Origin: Mytilus trossulus
Lineage: Eukaryota > Mollusca > Bivalvia > Mytilida > Mytilidae
Length of the DNA stretch: 64,000 nt
NCBI RefSeq assembly: GCF_036588685.1
Contig: NC_086373.1
Coordinates: forward strand, 50,537,164-50,601,163
Reading direction: 5' to 3'
Numbering within the stretch: position 1 is the stretch's first letter; each line of letters begins with the position of its first letter. Made by a program: the position numbers and the translations under genes. Shown here in pieces: positions 25,145-37,100 of the stretch. The notes under the pieces were generated by a model, which saw only the letters and a program-made list of their open reading frames with translations, was not told where the DNA came from and made no database searches.

Positions 25145-25830
25145 GAAATAAGGAGATGCAGTATGATTGGCAATGAGACAATTATTTATCAGAGCAAAAG
25201 CAACTGAAGGACCCTGAACAGCATTCAACCTTGAGCAAAATTCATACCATATAGTAAGAGGAGAAGACTGTTTTGTAACTCCTGGCTAGCAAAAATGATA
25301 CTTGGTGCCAACAATTTTAAGTGCAATGTAGAACACCCAAAGACAAAACAAGAACTGAAGGTTACAACAATGGAATTAAAGAACCATGCCTTTTTCTTTT
25401 TCCTTAAAAAGATCAAATATGGAATTTTGGATCCTCAATTCTCTTCAACTTTGTACTTGTTCAGCTTTATAAATATTTTGATTTGACTAATGAGTCTTAT
25501 GTAGACGAAACGCTCGAGTGGCGTACTAAATTATAATCCTGGTACCTTTGATAACTATGGTAACCTATCTTTAAAGAAATAATAAAAATGATGGTTTAAA
25601 GTGACATACAGCCTACTGGCATAGTGTTTTTTAAGATAAATAAGAAGATGTAGTATGAGTGATAATGAGACAAAGTTGGCTTGCAACGCTTAGCCTTGTC
25701 TCACACAGAACAGCAAGCTACAAAGAGCCCCAAACTAACTGGTGTTAAACAACTCAGACAGGAAAACCTACATTCTAATCTATATGACTTACAAGAATCA
25801 CCTATTATCCACACCAACAAATGACAATCT
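25145..25830 (-). repeat. Two reversed R1 fragments around an R2 end block
   Basis: Reversed R1 pieces lie at 25145-25245 and 25640-25830. Between them, 25440-25556 carries the TCTTATGTAGACGAAACGCT and ATAATCCTGGTACC blocks of the repeat at 612-1245, on the plus strand. Confidence 0.6.
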
Positions 25831-26255
25831 TGCTTTGAAAAAGTTGAAAAAGCAAAAACTTAGGCATGCTGTTTCTGTCAGTGTATTGTGAAGCACTTGT
25901 GGTTGATATATGATATGTGGTATGCAGTTGTATTTATAAGCATTTGCACACCTCATTTCCATGGAGATTATAAATTTTGGTCATGCCCCCTCCCGCTTCA
26001 GTTGTGATGAATTTGAATATTCTGCATAGTTATGTAAATATCTCCATTTTAAATTGAGTATTTGCACTTTATTACCTGATTCAGCATGAAAAAAATACCA
26101 GACATATCTCTGTGTCCACAGTTTATTCTGCCTACTTTAAGGTATGATTCTTTCCTGTATGATCGCAGTAATATGGTCTAAAAAACAATGAAAACCATAT
26201 CCTGGTTACAAGAATAAAAAAGTTCACAAGATTTGTAACTGGGATCTCTGGTATT

Positions 26256-28211
26256 TATACGACCGCAAAATTTTGCTATCACGTTGGCGTCGTCGTCTGC
26301 GTCGTCGTTGTCGGCGTCCGAATACTTTTAGTTTTCGCACTCTAACTTTAGTAAAAGTGTATAGAAATCTATGAAATTTTAACACAAGGTTTATGACCAC
26401 AAAAGGAAGGTTGGTATTGATTTTGGGAGTTTTGGTCCCAACATTTTAGGAATTAGGGGCCAAAAAGGGCCCAAATAAGCATTTTCTTGGTTTTCGCACT
26501 ATAACTTTAGTTTATGTCAATAGAAATCTATGAAATTTTGACACAAGGTTTATGACCACAAAAGAAAGGTTGGGAGTGATTTTGGGAGTTTTGGTTTAAA
26601 CTGTTTAGGAATTAGGGGCCAAAAAAGGGCCCAAATAAGCATTATTCTTGGTTTTCGCACAATAACTTTAGTTTAAGTAAATAGAAATCAATGAAATTTA
26701 AACACAATGTTTATGACCACAAGAGGAAGGTTGGTATTGATTTTGGGAGTTTAGGTCCCAACAGTTTAGGAATAAGGGGCCAAAAAGGGACCCAGATAAG
26801 CATTTTTCTTGGTTTTCGCACCATAACGTCAGTATTTAAGTAAAAAGAAATCTATGAAATTTAAACACAAGGTTTATGACCATAAAAGGAAGGTTGGTAT
26901 TGATTGTGGGAGTTTTGGTCCCAACAGTTTAGGAATAAGGGGCCCAAAGGGTCCAAAATTAAACTTTAACTGTTTGATTTCATCAAAATTGAATAATCGG
27001 GGTTCTTTGATATGCCGAATCTAACTGTGTATGTAGATTCTTAACTTTTGGTCCCGTTTTCTTATTGGTCTACATTAAGGTCCAAAGGGTCCAAAATTAA
27101 ACTTAGTTTGATTTTGACAAAAAATGAATTGGTTGGGTTCTTTGATATGCTGAATCTAAAAATGTACTTAGATTCTTGATTTTTGGCCCAGTTTTCATGT
27201 TGGTCCAAATTGGGGTCCAAAATTAAACTTTGTTTGATTTCATCAAAAATTGAATAAATGGGGTTCTTTGATATGCCAAATCAAACTGTGTATGTAGATT
27301 CTTCATTTTTGGTCATGTTTTCAAATTGGTTTACATTAAAGTCCAAAGGGTCCAAAATTAAACTTAGTTTGATTTTAACAAAAATTGAAATCTTGGGGTT
27401 CTTTGATATGCTGAATCCAAACATGTACTTAGATTTTTGATTATGGGCCCAGTTTTCAAGTTGGTCCAAATCAGGATCTAAAATTATTATATTAAATATT
27501 GTGCAATAGCAAGTCTTTTCAATTGCAAAGTATTGCACAATGGCAAGAAATATCTAATTGCACAATATTGTGAAATAGCATTTTTTTTTTAATTAGAGTT
27601 ATCTTTCTTTGTCCAGAATAGTAAGCAAGAAATATCTAATTGCAAAATATTGTGCAATAGCAAGATTTTTTTTTAATTAGAGTTATCTTTCTTTGTCCAG
27701 AATCAACTTAAATCTTTGTTATATACAATATACAATGTATGTTCACTTTTTACTTCCAACTGATAAATTAAAATAATCTTTACCATACAGTGATAACAAG
27801 CATTTGTTTTACATCTTAATATTTTATGATGCATTTAAATGAGTAGTTATTGTTGCAAACTCCATTAGAAATTTTAATTGAGATTAGTTTTGGAATAAGG
27901 GAAAGGGGGATGTGATTAAAAAAATTGGGTTCAATTTTTCTCATTTGAAATTTCATAAATAAAAAGAAAATTTCTTCAAACTTTTTTTTGAGAGGATATT
28001 CAACAGCATAGTGAATTGCTCTAAGAGAAAACAAAAATTTTAAGTTCATTAGAACACATTCATTCTGTGTCAGAAACCTATGATGTGTCAACTATTTAAT
28101 CACAATCCAAATTTAGAGTTGAATCCAGCTTGAATGTTGTGTCCATACTTGCCCCAACCGTTCAGGGTTCAACATATGCGGTCGTATAAAGCTACGCCCT
28201 GCGGAGCATCT
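26256..28211 (+). mobile_element. Family B composite tandem-unit element
   Basis: Starts TATACGACCGC and ends with its complement GCGGTCGTATA (28178-28188) followed by a hairpin GCTACGCCCTGCGGAGC. Next to the start lies a short CG-rich GTCGTC/GCGTCG tract (26285-26322). Then come four units of about 160 bp (each with TTTTCGCAC, 'GAAATCTATGAAATTT', 'GGTTTATGACCACA' and 'AGGGGCC'), four units of about 130 bp containing GGTTCTTTGATATGC, and two copies of a roughly 100-bp unit around TTAGAGTTATCTTTCTTTG. I recognise it from memory as a common bivalve repeat. No protein is encoded. Confidence 0.85.
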
Positions 28212-28990
28212 GTTTTTTTATGTTCACAGCCTAAAATCAATAAGCATTTCTCTCTTCTTATTATTTTACCATATAATCAAGTTTGTATCCAATCACATGC
28301 AGGGTTCTAGAGCCTTCACTACGAAACTTCTTTTCTGCATTTATTCATAGTTTTCTGTAAACTGGCATACAGAGAAAAGGTAGTTTGTTTTGATTATTAA
28401 GGATTAGTCCATATTCACAAGTAATATTCAAAGACAGAGATTCAATTGGATATGCCTACAATTATTCAATCAATTATTCAATATATTAAAAAAAAAATAG
28501 TTATCTCCCTTTTAAATTCCATAAATTTATATACTCGTGAACACGATTTATTTTGAAAATAAAAGAATCTTTTGGTACTTTGCAGTCTAGACAAATCATT
28601 TGTAGGCTTCAACATGTAAAAACCTATAAAAAAAACCATTTTAAGTATAATTAAGCCACTTTTTGATTGGTTGGAAGTCAGTGTATTTTTTGCATATTCT
28701 AAAAAATATTCCTCTTTTCAAATGAATTTGCCGGTGTTTCACCACTGCCCTTGAATATGCCTCAAATACATAGGTATTTGCCATTTTGGATATTCAGATT
28801 TAACCCAGGGAAGTATCTTTTCATTTTTTTTCGAACATGACGTTACATTACAAAAGTGAGCGAATGTGTATTAGTACATGTATAAAAATGACCGTGGTTC
28901 TATGATGATATTCACTTAGTAGTGTAGTGTAAAAAGTCAAGAAAAATGGTTTTTGAATAACAACCAAATAGATATATGTGACAGTTTTGT
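28212..28990. other. AT-rich sequence, no feature seen
   Basis: Nothing supportable between the family B element and the LINE fragment that follows. Confidence 0.4.
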
Positions 28991-29715
28991 ATATTTGGGT
29001 ATTCGAATTGGGCTTGTTCAGTCAAAGATATTTTATGTAGTTATGGTTTTCATGATGTATGGCTAAAACAAAGTGTAAATAATGTTGATATATTCATACA
29101 TGAGCTAAAACAAAGAATGAAAGATACCTTTATTGCTGATGCTAATTCTTTTTTTAATAATTCATCAAAATGTATACTTTATAGATATATATATGACACA
29201 GATATACTGCAGTTTTATTTAGATAGACCTGTTAATCAAATATATAAACCTTTTATATGTAAATATCGTATCTCCGCACATAGCCTCAATATAGAAACAG
29301 GCAGATATTACAATGTAGATAGAGAAAATAGATTTTGTACTATGTGCACTAACAATATTGTAGAAGATGAATACCATGTTATTCTAGAATGTAATAGATA
29401 TAGTGATGTAAGAAAACTATACATTAAGAAATATTATTGGCAATATCCATCCACTTTTAAACTTATACAGTTGTTATCAGTTCACAATGTGAAAGAACTT
29501 AATAATTTAGGTAAATTTTTGTTTAATATTGAAAAAAATCGTAATATGTAGTTGTATTATTTATTTATCATATGAATTTTTGTCTCATTCTCCGCCATGC
29601 ATGTATTGTGTATAATTATTTTATTTATATTTCACTGATGCATTCAAAAAAATATTGTAAAATTGTATATTCTATAAGCTGTATTGCTTCTGAATAAAGT
29701 ATTATTATTAGTCTC
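28991..29715 (+). mobile_element. 5'-truncated LINE, ORF2 C-terminus with 3' end
   Basis: In frame from about 29007, the translation reads through GFHDVWLKQS and 'FIHELKQRMKD' to a zinc-motif region (RFCTMCTNNIVEDEYHVILE with the next residue Cys) and a TAG at 29549-29551. The 3' end is AATAAAGTATTATTATTA near 29695, a short-repeat tail typical of CR1/L2-type elements. Upstream of 29007 the frame is lost. Confidence 0.8.
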
Positions 29716-30166
29716 AAAATTATGCATAAACATGTTTATGAATTACAGCTTACAAGCATTTTTTTTTTATCTGTACCTGTACATAGAGTTTTAATCAAAA
29801 TCTGTTCGGTGTAATTAAACAATTATTATGTTATGGAGGGATAGTTGTGAAAAATACCAGTCCAAGGACAGAATTCCATATCATGATATATCTTCAAAAT
29901 ACAGTGATTTTTTGCCCAGTGAAAATGCTTTCAAGATTCAGTGATACACATTTATTTGTGCCCAAATGTTCTTTTCCACTAAAGAAAATATAAGAACAGG
30001 TTATAAAACATTATGACATTGGAGCAATATCTCTATAACAAACTGCTAAATATGCTTTCATTGATAAAGATTATGTTTAACCAGATAAAACTTTAACAAA
30101 AGATCTGTAAAAAATTTCAATTGATATAAAAGTTTGTAGAAATGAAACATTTACAATCTATTTTTT

Positions 30167-30502
30167 ATGCCCACCTACGATAGAAGGGGGGCATTATGTT
30201 TTCTGGTATGTGCGTCCATTCATTTGTTGTTTTTTTCCGTCCATACATCCGTCCGGTAGTCCATCCGTCCGTCCGTCCATTCGTCCGTCCGTCTGTCATG
30301 CTTCAGGTAAAAGTTTTGGTCAAGGTAGTTTTTGATGAAGTTGAAGTCCAATCAACTTGAAACTTAGTACACATGTGCCCCATGATCTGATCTTTCTAAT
30401 TTAAATGCCAAATTAGAGTTTTTACCCCAATTTCACGGTTCACTGAACATAGAAAATGATAGTGTGAGTGGGGCATCCGTGTACTATGGACACATTCTTG
30501 TT
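30167..30502 (+). mobile_element. Family C composite element, single unit
   Basis: A start hairpin (ATGCCC at 30167, complement GGGCAT ending 30194) is followed by a CCGTCCGTCC tract (30235-30295) and one AT-rich unit with TCAAGGTAGTTTTTGATGAA and CCAATCAACTTGAAACTTAG. It ends GTGTACTATGGACAC then ATTCTTG. A second, degraded copy with two units is at 50866-51311. Confidence 0.8.
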
Positions 30503-30998
30503 AGATCTGTCATGATGATGATCTTATAGATTGAAATGGATGGTATGTTTTCCCCCTGAGATAAGCAAAATGTTATTCAGATATAGGTTTAATGCATTGA
30601 TCTTCTTTAAAAAAAAAATGGTTGTAAATTCAGAAAAACTTGATAATTTCAAAGTTAAATGTAGTAAATTAATTTATAAGTGGAGATAACTCTGAAAGGT
30701 TTTATTTTCAAACAGATTTTTTTGCAAATTTTTATATTTTTTGTATCAGAGACATGTATTATATATCTCTGGTTACATTTTGCAGAAATTGCTAATTTTT
30801 CTATCTTAATATACAATTTTTTTTAAATTTTGAAGTATTTAAAAAAAAATCATATTTTTTATTTATTTTTTGTATCCCAGGGCACGTCAGAGATAGTGTG
30901 ATAGTCGAGTTTGGCATATTTTTACACCGTGATTGCCAGGATTTCAAACTCATGTGGTTAAACTATTTAAAATTACACTTTTATTGAATAGCAAATTA
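30503..30998. other. AT-rich sequence upstream of the phosphatase gene
   Basis: Poly-T and poly-A runs; no exon or promoter element could be supported. Confidence 0.4.
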
Positions 30999-31048
30999 CT
31001 GCAGTCAAGGATTTGTATAGTTAGGGACTATACAAATCCTTGCTGCAG
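30999..31048. promoter_or_regulatory. Strong hairpin about 140 bases before the phosphatase start codon
   Basis: CTGCAGTCAAGGATTTGTAT and its complement face each other across a roughly 5-base loop, with a single unpaired base in a 22-23 bp stem. Whether it is transcribed in the 5' leader, is a promoter cruciform, or is only a tiny mobile-element remnant cannot be told from sequence. Confidence 0.6.
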
Positions 31049-31189
31049 TTCAACCGGAACAACCTGTTCCGTTCCAGAAATTAAACATCGTTCAACTAGA
31101 GTTGTCTCCCTTCAACAGGTGTCAACCAAAATGTTGTGACAAGTTGGCAGGTTTTATTTCTTGTTAACAAGGATAATAATAATAACAAT

Positions 31190-34100
31190 ATGGGAAAACA
31201 GTCTGTTATTGTGCGATGCTTCATCGATTTCATTTGTCTTTTTATCGGTAGGTATTTGTACCGCTATGTCAGTGAAATATATAAGAATGTTGCGACCGGT
31301 CGCATAATTTTGGAAAGTGTGAAAAGTTGTTGAAGGTCTTGCAACTGTATTCATTATACATAAATGAAAAATCTATTGACTCAAATAAGTGTTTTTGAAA
31401 TCATCACTTAACATAATTAATTTTGAATTTGTGAAACTTTAAAAATGTCTCTCGTTTGTCAATGTCATGTTTGTGAAATTGTGTGTATCATGCAGAACAT
31501 ACATGTAATTTTGCAATGTACATGTACATGTATTTCTTTACTTATTAATATTCTTGTCTACCCACGATCCAACTTCCAAGCAAGGACTGAAGCTCATAAA
31601 CTCAGCAATCAAATTAATTAATTGTTAAACGCAGGACTTCAGGAATGTCTGGAGAGTGTAGAGCCGACAACCTTGCTTCTGAAGTTGTCCACGAGGATCT
31701 TGAATTGTTTGTAATTGGGAGTTTTAACGACCATGACTGGCTATACACCCATGAACAGCGGAACTAATGGTTGGAACCCCACCCCCTTTTATATGACTTG
31801 CATGTGTTGGACTCCCTTTAAAAATTGTTAAATTTATGTTATATAAGGGGAATATTTTCATAATGGAGGTAAAAATACGGGAAATCATCATTAAAAGAGA
31901 GCAGTTGCTTAGAAACATGCATAGGATTTCTCATACTTTCATACTATTTTCACCTGTTTCAATAAAATCTGCCCAATATCCAATATGGCCGAGCTATTTA
32001 ACTGTGAAGAGCGCCATTGAGTGGGATTTAAATTTCTTTAAATTCAAGGTCTCAGGATTTCATGTTATTAGGCTTGGGATTTTGGAAATCGGTACCCCTC
32101 TGACCTCCCTCATAATTTGATGACATTTATAACACAAGTATTAATTTTTGTTCAGAATTTCAATCAAATTTGATTGTACATGTATTTAAAAAGATTTTAC
32201 TTCATTGTATCCGTATCATGTTCTTCATCATTTTGTTCATAAGAAGAACAAAAGCAACATCAACAAGTATACTTTAGACAACTCTGTGTCTTACAACAAA
32301 CAAACAAACAAATACTTTATTACAGTTTCAACTCTTTAAACTTTTATAATGTTATTACAACTGGTTTGCAAAACTAATACATTTTATGTCTTCCAATTAA
32401 TTTTAAAGTCTTTAAAATTCATGCCATTTTATTGGGAAATTTTAGATTAAGAAGTGTAAAATCATGTTTATATTTAGAGGATGAAAGAAAAAGGACTCTC
32501 CTGTTTTAAGTTTATACAAATAAATTTTCAGATCATAACCATTTAAATATAGATTCTTACATTGACACCAGTGGATTATCGGATTTATCCAATCGAGATA
32601 GTTAAATTATCAATTTTAAAGTTCGAGCCGCCTCGGCGAGTACTTTAAAATTTATAATTTAACTATCGAGATTGGATAAATCCGATAATCCACGAGTGAC
32701 TATGTAAGAATCTGTTTCTCTAATGATTAAAAAGACATTTTCTTTTTTTGTTTACCGAAAATCCCCTTTGAGTGCCTTTCACATTGCACGAAGTTGTCAA
32801 TTACATTAACACCTGTTATCATATTTTGGTTCATCCAGTCAGCCAAAAAGGTCATGACCCTTAAAATCATCCAATGATCATCTGAGATCACCAGCAACCA
32901 CACGTTGATTAAATTTTTTTATACAATGGGTTCGAAAAGGGATAAATTTCCATAGAATTAGAGAAATATATATACATGATATATTTAATCATGTCATCAT
33001 TATCATGAGTTTTAAATTTGAAATGTTTTAAAATCGAAAAATATTTTTATTACCAAGTACATTTCTGGTTTAAATTAATCCCCGTTATCTCTTTTATGGT
33101 CTGTGTGGAGTAAATATTATTTTCGTGTTGTCTAACAAATACATACAGTTAATTAAGTGAAATACAATGTACAAGGACCATATACATGTACATGTATTTA
33201 CTGTATACCTTGTATGTTCACTAAATTATTTGTTTAATTTAATTTATATGTTTTACAAGCAGCAATTGCTGAATGTAAACAATTTTTTTTTACCAATCGT
33301 TTAAAAACGATTAAGAATTCTATCATGACTTATCTGAATTATATCAGGTAATTCCAGAAATGTGATTGCATCAAATATTTAAAGTGCTTTAATTTTTAAA
33401 TGGTATATATTTGACTAAATTTTATGGTATTCAATCAATAGGTAATATATTTGTATATCAAGAATTTATTGTACCGGTACTATACACAGCTATAGCCATA
33501 ATTGTTGAACCTTGTTCATATATATTTATATACATGTTTGTTTATGTAATGTATACATGTTTCTCGTTTTGTTTATATAGATTAGAACATTTGTTTTCCC
33601 GTTTGAATGGTTTTACACTAGTAATTTTGGGGCCCTTTATATCTTGTTGTTCGTTGTGAGTCAAGGCTCCGTGTTGAAGGCCGTACTTTAATCTATAATG
33701 GTTTACTTTTTAAATTGTTATTTTGGTGGAGAGTTGTCTCATCGGCACTCACACCACATCTTCCTATATCTATATATCATGTACAGTACTATATATCACA
33801 TGTATATTGAATTGATACAGTGATTTGAAAATCTATTCCATACAGATTAGTAGTAATGTGCAATTAGAATTAATAAAAAAATGAAATGAAACAGAATTAA
33901 AAAAAAGATGAAATGAAACAGAATTAAAAAAAAAATGAAATGGAACAGAATTAAAAAAAAAATTAAATGAAACAAACACCAAATTCTTTTTTGCACAATA
34001 ATTGATATGTGAGAAAATGTTCCATATGTATGGCAAACGTTATTTTGTTCCTTTACCATTTTACTTTAGTATTATGGGAGTGTCATATTGAACTTCATCC

Positions 34101-37100
34101 TCTTGCTATTATTCCAAATTGCTTCAAGGCATTGCAATAGATCAAGGAGGTAATTGTGCAGTTAATTGAATTTGTACATGTACAGATAAAATTTTCATTC
34201 ATAAGAAATTAATTCTATAATTTACACCTTGTTTACAAGTAAATTGATTCTAATAGTAAGTATAATCATTCATGCAGGACTATTAATGACCATATAAGTG
34301 TTAAGTTGTCATGTCATCAATCAGTCAAGTGACAGGTAATCAATTCTGGTTAACTTTGTGGTCTGACCTACATCCTTTTCGGGAAAACAGGGGAATGAAA
34401 TTGATGTAAAATCACTTATAAATGTAAAAATTAAATTTGTACTAAAAGAATTAAAAATAATGTACAGGAAATCGACCATTGAAAACTGAATTGAAAATAT
34501 ATTGTTGAGTGTCATACATTCATGACATTAGCAGTGGCATTGACCCCAGAATTTGCACAAGGAAGATAAAGTCTGTCATAGATTTGGAACAAAAAGTTTG
34601 GAGAATTAAAAAGACATTGCATGTTTTGTTTTATCAGGATAAGATAAAAACAGCTTTTTCTCATTTTCTTTCGCAGGGTTTTCTTAAAATGTTAAAACCA
34701 TAAGCTGATAAGAGACAATTGGTCAATTAAACTGATTTCAAGACAACTGATATTAATTTTCTAGGATATAACCAAAAAATTAGTCCAATGATATTATTTT
34801 TTGGCAAATACTTCTCCTTTCTCTTAAATTTATGAAGTGATATGCACTTGTTACATATATGCACGATGTAAGACATGTTTAGAATATTATACAAACTTAG
34901 GAAAGTATACTGGTAGTTACACAGTATTAACAGCACCTGATGATAATGTATACCTGACCATTTCAGTCCATTTAACATTCACAGACATTCTCTAGGGGCA
35001 GAATGATGTGTTTTGTGATATTGAGCTTTTAAGTCTTTTATAGATTCTGGCTGTGATCCAATACTGGATATCATATTTTTAAGATGTACATACATGTATA
35101 ACCTGTAGTTTATCATGTTTCATACATGTTGAGTTCAAATAAATGAAAGTAACCAAATAGTTATCAAAGGTACCAGGATTATAAATTTGTATGCCAAACA
35201 AAACAAACAAACACAAAGTTTCAAAATACATATTAAAGTATGAATTTTTCAAATTGTTATGGAAATCTGACATTAAAATGTATAATTCTTAATTGAACAA
35301 AAGTGATGCTGTTCATATATATTTCTGCTCATGAATTAATACACACAAAGTGGTTCAGTTAAAACTCAGTGTTGATTTTTGCACTGTCATTCTGGTGATT
35401 GCTGGTGAACTAACAGGGACAAAGGCATATGGGCATAATGGTTCAAAATGGTAAAAATACCAGGAAGTGTAATGAGGGAAAATGTTTGGTAAAGTAAATG
35501 CCTTACCTACACACAACCCCTGAATCAGGCCACGTTGTCACAAACATGCACATGACTGCACCTCACAGAGGGATGTAAAACAAGAAATAAGAAGTGTACA
35601 AAAATAATCTTCACCAAAACATTTTTATGATCATATTATATTGTTTTGACTTTGTGAAGTAGGTTCAAGAAAGACAACCTGTATATATTCATTATATTTC
35701 AGTTGCCATTCCTATTTTGATAATAAAGATCCATGCCACACCATTTAGTCGAGGATTTTATTGTGATGATGAAAGTCTCATGCACCCACACAAACCTGAT
35801 ACAGTACCAACATGGGTAGTGTGTTTTATAGGCATGTGTGTGCCAATTATAACAGTAAGTATTATGTTAACACTACCATATATATATTGCTGGTATGACA
35901 GACTGTCAGTGTTCTCCGCAGATATTTCATATGGCATATGCATCCTGGTAAAAAGGGACATTTGAAATATCATCTTGTTTCTAAAAATTATAGCATCACA
36001 TCCACATCCATAACACAATCTATAAGAAAATCCATTTAGTTAGCATCACATTCAAGAAATATAAAATCACATTACCATGATGCTAAAAGGACCCTGGGGA
36101 GAACAATGTATGAGTGTGTAAGTCTTTATTTGAATTATTATTACGTGACTATCATGTATATAAAAAAGAAGACGCCAATGAGACAACTATCCACAAAAGA
36201 CCAAAATGACACAGACATTAACAACTTTAGGTCACTGTACGGCCTTCAACAATTAGCAAAGCCCATACTGCATAGTCAGCTATAAAAGGCCCGATAAGAT
36301 AATGTAAAACAATTTAAACAAGAAAACTAACAGCCTTATTTATGTAAAAAAATGAACGAAAAACAAATATGTAACACATAAACAAACGACAACCACTGAA
36401 TTTACAGGCTCCTGACTTGGGACAGGCACATACATAAATAATGTGGCAGGGTTAAACATGTTAGCAGGATCCCAACCACCCCTAACCTGAGACAGTGGTA
36501 TAACAGTATATAGCTAATACGTTGTAGCTTGGTCTTCTCTTTAAAGATAAACTTCATTTTGACAAATTATTAAAAATTGTTATGGATTTTAATTTAAACC
36601 CCCATCTACCTTAAAAGTATATGACCTTTTTAATTTATAATAATCACTGATAAATGGACAAAAATTGAAGATACAGGAAACGAGCACTGCCATGACTGCA
36701 TGCAAACACACAATTCAGGAAGAATTTAAAATGAAGTTCTATTTAATGTGACATTATAAATTTTATTATATCCTGTTAGATTTTTGTTGATAGAAAAACA
36801 TATCTAAATTTACAAAAGTATTTAAAGGATGGTGTGTTTAATTTTAATCACTGCCTCCATATATAGTAACAGTAAATATTTGCATACATTTCGGTGGAGC
36901 ATTGCTCTAAATGCAGAATGGTATGAATTTGAATTAGATCTAATGAGCCATAATATAAACATGTTAGCTAACACTGTAACCTCTAGTTGGTGTCACAAAC
37001 TTGTTAGAAAAGCAGTTATCCCAAATTTAAAGTTTTTGTATGCTGCAGACGTGGATCTATCTCATAACCATTGACACTCAAATTCAAAATGAGCATACAC

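Noticed and set aside
26256..28211. Possible CRISPR-like or clustered short repeats
   Set aside because: Units are 100-160 bp, contiguous and eukaryotic in type; there are no short constant repeats with unique spacers.
34509..34703. 64-codon open stretch that might be a phosphatase exon
   Set aside because: No PAP2 similarity, and exons 1 and 2 already join in phase without it.
36829..37074. 81-codon open stretch in phosphatase intron 2
   Set aside because: No usable splice context; exons 2 and 3 join directly in phase 0.
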